From an uncultured Clostridia bacterium (lineage in GTDB: Bacteria > Bacillota > Clostridia > UMGS1883): DNA of 7,950 nucleotides. Numbering within the stretch: position 1 is the first letter of the stretch; every line of letters starts with the position of its first letter. This document shows, piece after piece, positions 1-6,075 of this stretch. Where the stretch lies: positions 1 through 7,950 of the forward strand of contig CANQKL010000073.1 in assembly GCA_947624455.1 (NCBI GenBank), read 5' to 3'. Under the pieces are notes generated by a model. It searched no databases, was not told the origin of the DNA, and saw only the letters and a list, made by a program, of their open reading frames with translations. The position numbers and the translations under genes were made by a program.

Positions 1-387
1 GATAGCGCCCTTCATGCCCTTGGCTCCGTCGGTGAGAACCAGCTCGGCCCCGTAGGCTTTGAGCAGGTTGCGCCGCTCGACGCTCATTGTCTCGGGCATG
101 GTGATTATGATCCGGTAGCCCCGGGCCGTAGCCACCGAGGCCAAGCCTATGCCGGTGTTGCCGGAGGTCGGCTCAATGATGACCGCGCCGGGCTTGAGCT
201 TGCCGCTGGCTTCGGCGTCGTCTATCATGGCCTTGGCGATGCGGTCCTTTACGCTGCCCGCCGGATTAAAGTACTCCAGCTTGGCAACGATACGCGCCTC
301 AAGGTTATTGGCTTTCTCGTAGTTTACAAGCTCCAGAAGGGGAGTTTTACCTATCAGGTCAGTGAGCTGAGTGTAAATTTTGGACAT
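1..387 (-). CDS. cysK: Cysteine synthase (O-acetylserine sulfhydrylase), N-terminal part
   Basis: This is a PLP enzyme that makes L-cysteine and acetate from O-acetyl-L-serine and sulfide in the cytoplasm. The 129 visible codons begin MSKIYTQLTDLIGKTPLLEL. They include NPAGSVKDR at about residues 41-49, with the PLP-binding lysine at K47, and the phosphate/substrate loop PTSGNTG at 73-79; both are hallmarks of the CysK/CBS family. The frame is still open at the window edge, so the C-terminal part (a full protein is usually about 305-320 aa) lies outside. The ATG at 387 is preceded by GAAGGAA (393-399) at suitable spacing. It lies 37 bp downstream of metY on the same strand with no terminator between, so the two are probably co-transcribed. 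CysK rather than cystathionine beta-synthase is the usual reading for this length and motif set, but the missing C-terminus prevents a full check. Confidence 0.95.
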   Translation of the reverse strand, partial: MSKIYTQLTDLIGKTPLLELVNYEKANNLEARIVAKLEYFNPAGSVKDRIAKAMIDDAEASGKLKPGAVIIEPTSGNTGIGLASVATARGYRIIITMPETMSVERRNLLKAYGAELVLTDGAKGMKGAI

Positions 388-424
388 ATAAATTCCTTCT
401 TTCAATTATGCTTATATTTAATGT

Positions 425-1717
425 TTATGCTTTCACCGCCGCGAACGCGTCGTCAAGAGCGGCTATAAGGTCATCCACATTTTCCGTACCGATGGAAAGG
501 CGGATGGTATTGGGCTTGATACCCTGTTCCGCCAGCTCCTGCTCATTGCACTGAGAGTGGGTAGTGGTGGCGGGGTGGATCACCAGCGACTTTGAGTCGG
601 CCACGTTGGCCAACAGGGAAAAGATCGCCAAATTGTCGATGAACTTGTGGGCTTCGGCCTGACCGCCCTTTATCTCAAAGGTAAAGATGCTTCCGCCCCC
701 ATTCGGGAAGTACTTTTTGTACAGCTCGTGACTGGGTTCGTCCGGCAGGGAGGGATGGTGAACAGCCTCCACCTGGGGGTGGCTGTTCAGGTATTCAACT
801 ATCTTCAGAGCATTGGACACATGACGCTCTACCCTGAGAGACAGGGTTTCTAAGCCCTGGAGGAAGATAAAAGCGTGGAATGGAGAGAGGGTGGCTCCGG
901 TGTCCCTGAGAAGGATGGCCCTTATGTATGTGACAAAGGCCACAGGCCCTACCGCCGCCGTAAAGCTGACGCCGTGGTAGGAGGGATTTGGCTCCACAAA
1001 CTGGGGAAATTTGCCGCTGGCGGCCCAATCGAAGGTTCCGCCGTCAACTATAACTCCGCCGATGGCCGTTCCGTGGCCGCCAATGAATTTGGTCGCGCTG
1101 TGAACGACTATATCCGCGCCGTATTCGATGGGTCTTACCAGATATGGAGTCGCAAAGGTGGAGTCCACCACCAGGGGAATGTTGTGGCTGTGAGCGATCT
1201 TCGCAACGGCCTCAATGTCGATGATGTTGGAGTTGGGATTGCCAAGGGTCTCGATGAATACGGCCCGGGTATCGTCTTTTATAGCCGCCTCAAAAGCTCC
1301 GTCCTGATCCGGATCCACAAATGTGGTGGTTATGCCGTAGTGGGGCAGGGTGTGCTGGAGAAAGTTGTAGGTGCCGCCGTAAATGGTCTTGGAGGCAACA
1401 ATATGGCCGCCGTCCTGAGCCAAAGCCTGAAAGACGTAGGTCAGCGCCGCCGCGCCGGAGGCCACGCCGAGTGCGCCAGCGCCGCCCTCGAGAGCGGCCA
1501 TCCTTTGCTCGAAAATATCTTGAGTGGGATTGGTGAGCCGGCCGTAAATGTTGCCAGCGTCCCTTAGACCGAACCGATCCGCCGCGTGCTGGGAGTTGTG
1601 GAACACATAGCTTGTAGTGGCGTAAATCGGCACCGCTCGGGAATCCGTTACGGGGTCGGCCTGTTCCTGACCCACATGGAGCTGTTTTGTCTCAAATTTC
1701 CATTCTCTTTTTTCCAT
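425..1717 (-). CDS. metY: O-acetylhomoserine sulfhydrylase (MetY), PLP-dependent
   Basis: The predicted reaction is O-acetyl-L-homoserine plus sulfide to L-homocysteine and acetate, the direct-sulfhydrylation route to methionine. The 430-aa length fits MetY rather than the roughly 380-400-aa MetB/MetC relatives. Counting from the start chosen here, the sequence shows IYGRLTNPT at 58-66, ALEGG at 75-79, VVDSTFATP at 183-191 (the aspartate contacting the PLP ring nitrogen) and SATKFIGGHGT at 207-217, with K210 as the Schiff-base lysine. A start five codons upstream (1732) is possible. The ATG at 1717 is preferred because GAGGT at 1726-1730 sits 8 nt before it, whereas the upstream ATG has only an adjacent AAGAA. 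It is the first gene of a leftward operon with cysK. No SAM-I riboswitch or T-box is visible in the short leader. Related Cys/Met enzymes of other specificity cannot be fully excluded. Confidence 0.94.
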   Translation of the reverse strand: MEKREWKFETKQLHVGQEQADPVTDSRAVPIYATTSYVFHNSQHAADRFGLRDAGNIYGRLTNPTQDIFEQRMAALEGGAGALGVASGAAALTYVFQALAQDGGHIVASKTIYGGTYNFLQHTLPHYGITTTFVDPDQDGAFEAAIKDDTRAVFIETLGNPNSNIIDIEAVAKIAHSHNIPLVVDSTFATPYLVRPIEYGADIVVHSATKFIGGHGTAIGGVIVDGGTFDWAASGKFPQFVEPNPSYHGVSFTAAVGPVAFVTYIRAILLRDTGATLSPFHAFIFLQGLETLSLRVERHVSNALKIVEYLNSHPQVEAVHHPSLPDEPSHELYKKYFPNGGGSIFTFEIKGGQAEAHKFIDNLAIFSLLANVADSKSLVIHPATTTHSQCNEQELAEQGIKPNTIRLSIGTENVDDLIAALDDAFAAVKA

Positions 1718-1750
1718 TTCTATTGACCTCATTTCTTGAAAAATGTTTTC

Positions 1751-1767
1751 CCATAGGTTTACTATGG
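1751..1767. promoter_or_regulatory. Inverted repeat over the metY start of transcription, candidate operator
   Basis: CCATAG (1751-1756) and CTATGG (1762-1767) form a perfect 6-bp inverted repeat with a 5-bp spacer. A further ATAG (1771-1774) makes a second, overlapping imperfect symmetry with CTAT. The repeat lies just downstream of the -10, over the expected +1, where a repressor would block RNA polymerase. Sulfur operons in Firmicutes are often controlled by Rrf2-family repressors such as CymR, but no known CymR consensus was matched here, so the regulator is unknown. Confidence 0.45.
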
Positions 1768-1772
1768 TTTAT

Positions 1773-1800
1773 AGTATAGCACAAAATTTGGATTTGTCAA
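1773..1800 (-). promoter_or_regulatory. SigA-type promoter of metY-cysK
   Basis: On the minus strand TTGACA (1795-1800), a 16-bp spacer and TATACT (1773-1778) form a near-consensus housekeeping promoter. A TGC triplet directly before the -10 adds an extended -10 element. Transcription should start near 1766, leaving a leader of about 50 nt before the metY start at 1717, too short for the large sulfur riboswitches. Confidence 0.8.
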
Positions 1801-1810
1801 TAGGTTTTTG

Positions 1811-1850
1811 AAAAAAAAAATAAAAAAAGTGGGTACTCCTAAGGAGTCCC
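1811..1850 (-). terminator. Intrinsic terminator of the candidate RNA
   Basis: On the minus strand, a stem formed by 1831-1839 and 1843-1850 (eight pairs with one bulged base and a 3-nt loop) is followed after two bases by seven T, one A and ten T (1828-1811). This is a strong Rho-independent terminator for leftward transcription. It ends just before the -35 of the metY promoter, so it separates metY from whatever is transcribed upstream. Confidence 0.8.
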
Positions 1851-2115
1851 AAAGACTGTCGGTAAAATCTACCTTATAAGTATTAAATGTAAAAACATAA
1901 ATCTTTTCGAGGTTTTATCAAAGGGGGACCGGGCCGGGTCCCCCTTTGAAGCGCGCCAAATTTTTCGGCGCGGCCTGGGGATCTTGCCCGATCCCCGAAT
2001 TTGTGACCCGGAGTGCAGTATCCCCGGGAGACGGCTGAGCCGTCGAGAAAAGAAATTAGAATGAAAACGCCAGGACGCCCATAAATGGGCCTTCTGGGGC
2101 TAAGGAACTTTAGCC
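1822..2115 (-). ncRNA. Candidate structured non-coding RNA, about 290 nt, family not recognised
   Basis: The RNA is bounded by a consensus minus-strand promoter (2122-2150) and an intrinsic terminator (1811-1850). In the direction of transcription these stems are visible: 2110-2115/2098-2103 (6 bp, at the very 5' end); 2094-2097/2070-2073 enclosing 2086-2090/2077-2081 across a 3x3 internal loop; 2039-2044/2030-2035 (6 bp, 3-nt loop); 2024-2028/2007-2011 (5 bp); 1990-1996/1977-1983 (7 bp); 1967-1972/1952-1957 (6 bp); and 1937-1949/1918-1930 (13 bp). An AT-rich tail leads into the terminator. The stems are GC-rich inside AT-rich flanks. I see no signature of tRNA, tmRNA, SRP RNA, RNase P RNA, 6S RNA, T-box or SAM riboswitch. 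It could be a trans-acting RNA, or a leader whose read-through feeds metY. Existence of the transcript is inferred. Confidence 0.6.
1918..1949. repeat. Perfect 13-bp GC-rich inverted repeat
   Basis: TCAAAGGGGGACC (1918-1930) and its exact complement (1937-1949) flank a 6-nt loop. Neither strand has a T-run after the stem, so it is not an intrinsic terminator. It is the longest stem of the candidate RNA. Palindromic extragenic repeats of this type can also be dispersed genome-wide, which cannot be tested from one copy. Confidence 0.75.
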
Positions 2116-2121
2116 ATATTT

Positions 2122-2150
2122 ATTTTACCACAATAGGTAAGGTTTGTCAA
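2122..2150 (-). promoter_or_regulatory. SigA-type promoter of the candidate RNA
   Basis: On the minus strand TTGACA (2145-2150), exactly 17 bp, then TAAAAT (2122-2127). The start of transcription is expected at about 2115, which coincides with the first base of the 5'-most hairpin. No leftward protein gene follows within the next 390 bases, which supports a non-coding product or a very long leader. Confidence 0.72.
2125..2140. promoter_or_regulatory. Inverted repeat inside the RNA promoter, candidate operator
   Basis: TTACC (2125-2129) and GGTAA (2136-2140) are separated by 6 bp and lie between the -35 and -10 of the minus-strand promoter. A protein bound here would block that promoter. The divergent XRE-type regulator beginning at 2214 is the obvious candidate, but this is only inference from position and symmetry. 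Confidence 0.3.
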
Positions 2151-2190
2151 GTACTATCGTTCGTTTTTTTTATCAACTATTATGGTATGC

Positions 2191-2196
2191 TAATAT
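2191..2196 (+). promoter_or_regulatory. Possible extended -10 element of the HTH gene
   Basis: TAATAT preceded by TGC forms an extended -10 ahead of the HTH gene. No good -35 hexamer lies 16-18 bp upstream; the region is a T-run. An extended -10 can work without one. The resulting leader would be about 12-15 nt, just enough to hold the GGGAG ribosome binding site. Confidence 0.35.
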
Positions 2197-2213
2197 ATAC
2201 GGGAGATGATAAA

Positions 2214-2552
2214 ATGAACGATTTTGAGGGACAAATAGGCAGACGCATAAGAAACGTGAGGGAGAAGAACGGGCTTTCGCGCGAACGGCTCAGTGAAATG
2301 GCGGAGATAACGCCAAAGTTCCTGTACGAAATCGAGGTCGGCAGAAAAGGTATGTCCGCTTACACCTTGTTTAATTTGTCCAAAGCGCTGAACGTCACCT
2401 GCGACTATCTGATGACGGGACGGACCGGCGGCGGAGTGGACCATATAGTTGGGCTACTTTCGGCCCTGAACGAGGACGAACTGGCGGAAATGACGGAAAT
2501 CGTGCGCCATGCCGCCGCACTGACCCGATGTGGCAAAAAAATTATATCATAA
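2214..2552 (+). CDS. XRE-family helix-turn-helix transcriptional regulator, small
   Basis: This 112-aa cytoplasmic protein has an N-terminal HTH_3/XRE domain at about residues 8-68: IGRRIRNVREKNGLSRERLSE, then AEITPKFLYEIEVGRKGMS, with the recognition helix near residues 33-42, and LFNLSKALNVTCDYLMTGR closing the domain. A short C-terminal segment at about 76-102 (DHIVGLLSALNEDELAEMTEIV) looks helical and may mediate dimerisation, a layout similar to SinR-like regulators. The start at 2214 is chosen because GGGAG (2201-2205) precedes it at 8 nt and the domain begins directly after. The same frame is open back to 2085, but that part encodes no HTH sequence and crosses the promoter region. The gene diverges from the candidate RNA. 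Targets are unknown; autoregulation and control of the RNA or of the downstream operon are possible. Confidence 0.88.
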   Translation: MNDFEGQIGRRIRNVREKNGLSRERLSEMAEITPKFLYEIEVGRKGMSAYTLFNLSKALNVTCDYLMTGRTGGGVDHIVGLLSALNEDELAEMTEIVRHAAALTRCGKKIIS

Positions 2553-2567
2553 TATTTAAAATTGCAC

Positions 2568-2596
2568 TTGATTTTTTTACCATCTTGTAGTATAAT
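2568..2596 (+). promoter_or_regulatory. SigA-type promoter of the DUF1015-Wzz-kinase operon
   Basis: TTGATT (2568-2573), 17 bp, then a perfect TATAAT (2591-2596). It begins 15 bp after the HTH stop codon, so the downstream operon has its own promoter, though no terminator separates it from the HTH gene and read-through is possible. Confidence 0.72.
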
Positions 2597-2642
2597 ATAA
2601 AAAGCATAATTAAAATTTGCTCGGAAATAAGAGGTGACAATA

Positions 2643-3920
2643 GTGGCAGTCATACCTTTCAGAGGTTTGAGATACGCGGGTAAGGATCTTAGCAGGGTCA
2701 CTACTCCGCCCTATGACATCATTTCTCCTCAGGAGCAGAAGGCGTTTTACGAGATGGACAGGGACAATGTTATCCGGCTGGAGTACGGCTACCAGTTCCC
2801 GGAGGACACCGGGGACGATAACCGTTACACCAGGGCGGCGGCCGAGCTTCGGCGTATGCTGGAGGAGGGGGCGCTGGTTCGGGACGAAAAGCCCTGCTTC
2901 TATATTTATGAAGAAATTTTCAGCCACGGCGGTAAGGAAATGTCCCTCAAGGGCATTATTGGCGCCGTGGAGCTAAGCGAGTTTTCGGAGAAAAAGGTTC
3001 TCCCTCATGAGGAAACTCTTTCTAAGGCGAAGGCCGACCGTTTTGAGCTGATGAAAGCCACGGGCTGCAATTTCAGCCAGATATATTCTCTTTACAACGA
3101 TCAGAGCGGTCAACTGCCCAGGCTCATAAACAGCCTGTCGGAAAGGGAGCCGGATCTGAGCTTCGAGGCCTTTGACGGCCTTTGGCAGAACGTGTGGATC
3201 ATTTCAGACCCGTCCGTTACCGGGGAGATAAGCCGCCTGTTTGAGGATAAGCAGCTCTTTATTGCCGATGGCCACCACCGCTATGAGACCGCCCTGAACT
3301 ATAAGCGGTACATGGAGGAGCAGGGCGCGCCGGGCGGCTTGTGGAAGTATTGCATGATGTTTCTTGTGGACATGAGCGATCCTGGGCTGGTGGTTTTCCC
3401 CACTCACCGCATCGTTCGGGAAATAGAGGATTTTGACGGGGAAAAGCTGCTCGCCGCCGCGGCCGCTGATTTTGAAATAACGGAAACGAACCGCGCCGAC
3501 GCGGAGAAGCTGTTGGCCGGTAACGCGGATAAAAACGCCTACATCCTGTATTTTGAGAATAAGTGCTTCCTTCTGACGCTGAAGGATCCGGCCGCGATGG
3601 AGGCGGCCCTTCCGGAAAAGGGGCCGGAGTACAGGAGCCTTGACGTGAGCGTTCTTCACACCCTGATATTGGAAAAACTCCTGAAAATAGACAAAGAAAA
3701 TATGGCGAAGCAGATAAACCTCACCTACACCCGGGACGCGGAGGAGGGCTTTGCCGCCGTGGACAGCGGTCGGGCTAACTGCGTTTTTCTGCTGAACGGC
3801 ACAAAGGTCAGCCAGATAAAGGAGATCTCGCTGGTCAACGAAAAAATGCCCCAGAAGTCCACATATTTTTATCCCAAACTCATCACGGGCATTGTGATAA
3901 ATCCCCTTACAGAGATGTAG
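2643..3920 (+). CDS. DUF1015-family protein, function unassigned
   Basis: This 425-aa soluble protein has no signal peptide or membrane segment. It begins AVIPFRGLRY, as DUF1015 proteins typically do, and shows TPPYDIIS near residues 21-28, LPHEETLSKAKADR at 120-133 and the diagnostic LFIADGHHRYETALNY at 205-220. The ADGHHR segment resembles the GxxRxxA motif of ParB/sulfiredoxin-fold proteins, some of which bind nucleotides or phosphorylate serine. From memory, DUF1015 genes in other Clostridia often sit near serA/serC, but here neither is in view. The GTG at 2643 is preferred because GAGGTG (2631-2636) sits 6 nt before it; the GTG at 2634 would lie inside that site. A Wzz-like gene follows after 33 bp without a terminator, suggesting one operon. 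Family membership is firm; a biochemical role is not claimed. Confidence 0.88.
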   Translation: MAVIPFRGLRYAGKDLSRVTTPPYDIISPQEQKAFYEMDRDNVIRLEYGYQFPEDTGDDNRYTRAAAELRRMLEEGALVRDEKPCFYIYEEIFSHGGKEMSLKGIIGAVELSEFSEKKVLPHEETLSKAKADRFELMKATGCNFSQIYSLYNDQSGQLPRLINSLSEREPDLSFEAFDGLWQNVWIISDPSVTGEISRLFEDKQLFIADGHHRYETALNYKRYMEEQGAPGGLWKYCMMFLVDMSDPGLVVFPTHRIVREIEDFDGEKLLAAAAADFEITETNRADAEKLLAGNADKNAYILYFENKCFLLTLKDPAAMEAALPEKGPEYRSLDVSVLHTLILEKLLKIDKENMAKQINLTYTRDAEEGFAAVDSGRANCVFLLNGTKVSQIKEISLVNEKMPQKSTYFYPKLITGIVINPLTEM

Positions 3921-3953
3921 ACTGGGGTAAACGACGATAAGGACGGTGAAAAG

Positions 3954-4748
3954 ATGAACCTTGAGGAAAAGGATACCGAGCTTGAGGAGGAAAGCGGGGA
4001 TGTCAATATTGACCTCCTGGAGGTGTTCGGCGCCCTTCGGGCAAAGGCGGCCTGGATCGTGGCCGCGGCCCTGTTCGGCGCGGTATTGGCATACGGAATA
4101 AGCTGCTTTTTCATTCAGCCTCTTTATCAGGCTCAGGTAATACTCTACGTTAACAACCGTAAGTCTAACACTTACGCGGAATCCATATCCCAAACCCAGA
4201 TCACTACCTCGGCCGAGCTGGTGCCGACATATCAGGAATTTGTAAATATCAAGCCGGTAATGCAGAGGGCTATTGACGAGGGCGGCCTTACGGGTTATAC
4301 CCCGGACGAGCTTTTGAGCATGGTAAGCACTCAGCTCATTGAGGACACTGGCATCTTTGCCATAACTGTAACCGGCAAGGAACAGTTTGACGTTGCGGAG
4401 ATAGCTAACGCCGTTGCCCAGAGCAGCACCGCCGAGATAACCGAACACATCGAGGGCGCGACCACCACGATAATAGACTATGCCGTCGATCCGTTGCAAA
4501 AGTCATATCCCAACAACAACCGTAACGCCCTCATCGGATTTTTAGCCGGTTTTGTGGTAAGCTCAGCCATTGTACTGGCCATATATTTCCTTGACACCCG
4601 GCTCAAAAAGAGCGATGATTTCGCCAAGGCTATGGACGCCCCTGTACTGGGCATGATACAGAGCATGATGGCGACGCCGGACAAAAATGGAGACGGCGGC
4701 AATAACGGCAACAAAACAGAAAAGCGGGAGGCAAAAGGTAACTCATGA
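3954..4748 (+). CDS. Wzz/YveK-type polysaccharide chain-length and kinase-adaptor membrane protein
   Basis: This 264-aa inner-membrane protein has the two-helix topology of polysaccharide co-polymerases. An acidic cytoplasmic N-terminus (residues 1-30, with VNIDLLEVFGALRAK) leads into TM1 at about 33-53. An extracellular domain at about 55-188 includes YQAQVILYVNN. TM2 is at about 191-212, preceded by DPLQKSYPNNN and followed by LDTRLKKSDDF. The cytoplasmic tail is low-complexity, rich in Gly, Asn and Lys. In Firmicutes such proteins (YveK, CapA, CpsC, TkmA) activate a separate BY-kinase and control polymer length or export. Here the kinase gene follows with a 4-bp ATGA overlap, implying translational coupling. 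The ribosome binding site is imperfect: AAGGACGGTG at about 3939-3948, an AAGGAGGTG-like site with an extra base. No other polysaccharide gene is visible, so the polymer is unknown. Confidence 0.9.
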   Translation: MNLEEKDTELEEESGDVNIDLLEVFGALRAKAAWIVAAALFGAVLAYGISCFFIQPLYQAQVILYVNNRKSNTYAESISQTQITTSAELVPTYQEFVNIKPVMQRAIDEGGLTGYTPDELLSMVSTQLIEDTGIFAITVTGKEQFDVAEIANAVAQSSTAEITEHIEGATTTIIDYAVDPLQKSYPNNNRNALIGFLAGFVVSSAIVLAIYFLDTRLKKSDDFAKAMDAPVLGMIQSMMATPDKNGDGGNNGNKTEKREAKGNS

Positions 4749-5608
4749 AGAAAAGAAGTTCTATTCGCAAAATTCTTGGCTTTGAAAAGCGCAGCCGTCA
4801 GTCTCAGGCTGACAGTATGACTATTGAGGAAAAACGCCTTTATATCCTTAACGAGAATACCCCCTTTCAGATAAAGGAGGCATACAAGGCCCTGCGTACC
4901 AATATACTGTTTTCGCTTCCGGAGGAAAAGAGCAATAAGATAATCATTACCAGCTCCATGGCCAGCGAGGGCAAGAGTACCACTTGCGTAAACACGGCCA
5001 TCTCCTTTGCCGAGACTAATAAAAAGGTCATCATAGTTGATTGCGACCTGCGCCGACCCAATATTGCCAGCCTCCTTGACATCCCGCAGAAGCCGGGCCT
5101 TTCCAATGTGCTGGTTCGGATGACCGATCTTAACACCGCCATTCGCCGAGGCGTCCGGGAGAACTTGGACGTGCTGGTCAGCGGTGAAATACCCCCCAAC
5201 CCTTCGGAGCTGCTGGACTCCTCCAAAATGCAGGAGGTGATCGAAACTCTCAGTCAGGAGTACGATTATGTGTTCATCGACACGCCGCCGGTACTGGCGG
5301 TGACGGACACCGCCATACTGACCAAGTATTGCAGCGGAGTGCTGCTGCTGGCCCGCTACAACCGCACTGACAAGGGAGCCGTCACCGAGGCTGTCGAGCA
5401 GCTGCGCCTGGCTAACGCCAAGATACTGGGCGGCATCTTTAACGGCGTCGAGGCCGACGGAGAGAACTATAAGTATAAATACAAGCGCAAGGGCTATTAC
5501 CGTTACGGCGGTTATAGCTATGGCGGCCGCAATTACGGTTATGACTACGGCTACGGCGGTTCAGAGACCGCCGAGAAAACGGAAAAAGACAAAGGACAAA
5601 AATTTTAA
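4745..5608 (+). CDS. Bacterial tyrosine kinase (BY-kinase, CpsD/CapB/YwqD type)
   Basis: This 287-aa cytoplasmic P-loop kinase of the MinD-like class autophosphorylates on a tyrosine cluster and controls polysaccharide assembly with its membrane adaptor. It shows EAYKALRTNILFS at 45-57, the conserved segment before the nucleotide fold; Walker A SSMASEGKST at 70-79 (PGEGKST is commoner, so PG is replaced by AS); Walker A' VIIVDCDLRRPN at 95-106; SGEIPPNPSELL at 146-157; and Walker B YVFIDTPP at 175-182. The C-terminal tail holds 12 tyrosines between residues 242 and 270, in a Tyr/Gly/Lys-rich stretch, as expected for the phosphorylation cluster. The ATG overlaps the adaptor's TGA, so the pair is translationally coupled. 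MinD/ParA proteins are excluded by the tyrosine tail and the adaptor context. No downstream glycosyltransferase gene follows; rpsT is next with its own promoter. Confidence 0.92.
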   Translation: MKKRSSIRKILGFEKRSRQSQADSMTIEEKRLYILNENTPFQIKEAYKALRTNILFSLPEEKSNKIIITSSMASEGKSTTCVNTAISFAETNKKVIIVDCDLRRPNIASLLDIPQKPGLSNVLVRMTDLNTAIRRGVRENLDVLVSGEIPPNPSELLDSSKMQEVIETLSQEYDYVFIDTPPVLAVTDTAILTKYCSGVLLLARYNRTDKGAVTEAVEQLRLANAKILGGIFNGVEADGENYKYKYKRKGYYRYGGYSYGGRNYGYDYGYGGSETAEKTEKDKGQKF

Positions 5609-5626
5609 GTTTTTTTCAAAAAGGAC

Positions 5627-5655
5627 TTGCATTTGTTTGGAAATAGTGTTATAAT
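5627..5655 (+). promoter_or_regulatory. Promoter of rpsT
   Basis: TTGCAT (5627-5632), 17 bp, then a perfect TATAAT (5650-5655) preceded by TGT, an extended -10. This strong arrangement suits a ribosomal protein gene. The leader is about 36 nt and carries a GGAGGTG ribosome binding site at 5685-5691, 7 nt before the ATG. Confidence 0.82.
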
Positions 5656-5698
5656 ATCATTCTGAAAAAGCTGATGTACATTACGGAGGTGAAATACC

Positions 5699-5962
5699 AT
5701 GCCTAATATCAAGTCTGCGAAGAAGAGGGTACTCGTTATTGATAAGAAAACCCTCCGGAACCGCATGATCAAGTCCGCCATCAAGACTGAGATCAAGAAG
5801 TTCAACGCCGCTGTGGCCGAGGGGAATAAGTCCGCCGCTCAGGCTCAGTTTACTTACTGCGTAAAGAAGCTTGACCAGGCCGCGGCTAAAAATGTGTTCC
5901 ATAAGAACACCGTGAGCCGCAAAAAGTCTCAGCTGGCTACGGCTCTTGCCGCCATGGCGTAA
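5699..5962 (+). CDS. rpsT: 30S ribosomal protein S20
   Basis: This 87-aa basic protein binds 16S rRNA and helps assemble the small subunit. The N-terminus MPNIKSAKKRV, the NRMIKSAIKTEIKKF segment at about 21-35 and the C-terminal KNVFHKNTVSRKKSQLA at about 64-80 are typical of S20, and the length matches the family. The start is fixed by GGAGGTG 7 nt upstream. It is a single-gene unit with a strong promoter in front and a strong terminator behind. It faces the sigE gene, which is transcribed toward it from the other side. Confidence 0.97.
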   Translation: MPNIKSAKKRVLVIDKKTLRNRMIKSAIKTEIKKFNAAVAEGNKSAAQAQFTYCVKKLDQAAAKNVFHKNTVSRKKSQLATALAAMA

Positions 5963-5974
5963 AAAGGGTAAGTC

Positions 5975-6024
5975 AAATCCCATGAAGAAATCGCGGGCGA
6001 CGCGATTTTTTCATGGGATTTTTT
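5975..6024 (+). terminator. Intrinsic terminator of rpsT
   Basis: A stem of about 21 bp (5975-5995 with 6001-6021, one G-U pair, 5-nt loop) is followed by T residues to 6024. It begins 13 bp after the rpsT stop. On the minus strand the stem is followed by a poorer T-tract, so it may also help end leftward sigE transcription, but the rightward direction is clearly favoured. Confidence 0.9.
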
Positions 6025-6075
6025 AGCGGGATGAATGTGCCGGAGGCATGGCGGGGCGATGGGCCGTCGGGGCGG

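Noticed and set aside
875..1567. Open frame of 230 codons on the plus strand
   Set aside because: It is antisense to metY, whose PLP-binding motifs are intact, and has no convincing ribosome binding site or family resemblance.
2056..2082. Eight-codon open frame on the minus strand inside the candidate RNA, preceded by AAGG
   Set aside because: Its start codon is in the loop and stem of a hairpin, the ribosome binding site is weak, and the peptide shows no regulatory run of cysteine or methionine codons.
1822..2115. tRNA, tmRNA, SRP RNA, RNase P RNA, 6S RNA, T-box or SAM riboswitch
   Set aside because: None of the conserved sequence signatures that I know for these families could be found on either strand, such as a TTCGAA T-loop or the T-box AGGGTGGTACC.
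2085..2213. Upstream extension of the HTH protein
   Set aside because: The region holds promoter elements and hairpin sequence of the divergent RNA, and the ATG at 2214 has a good ribosome binding site directly before the HTH domain.
3204..4499. Open frame of 431 codons on the minus strand
   Set aside because: It runs antisense to the DUF1015 and Wzz-like genes, spans the gap between them, and its translation shows no recognisable domain; the plus-strand proteins have clear family motifs.
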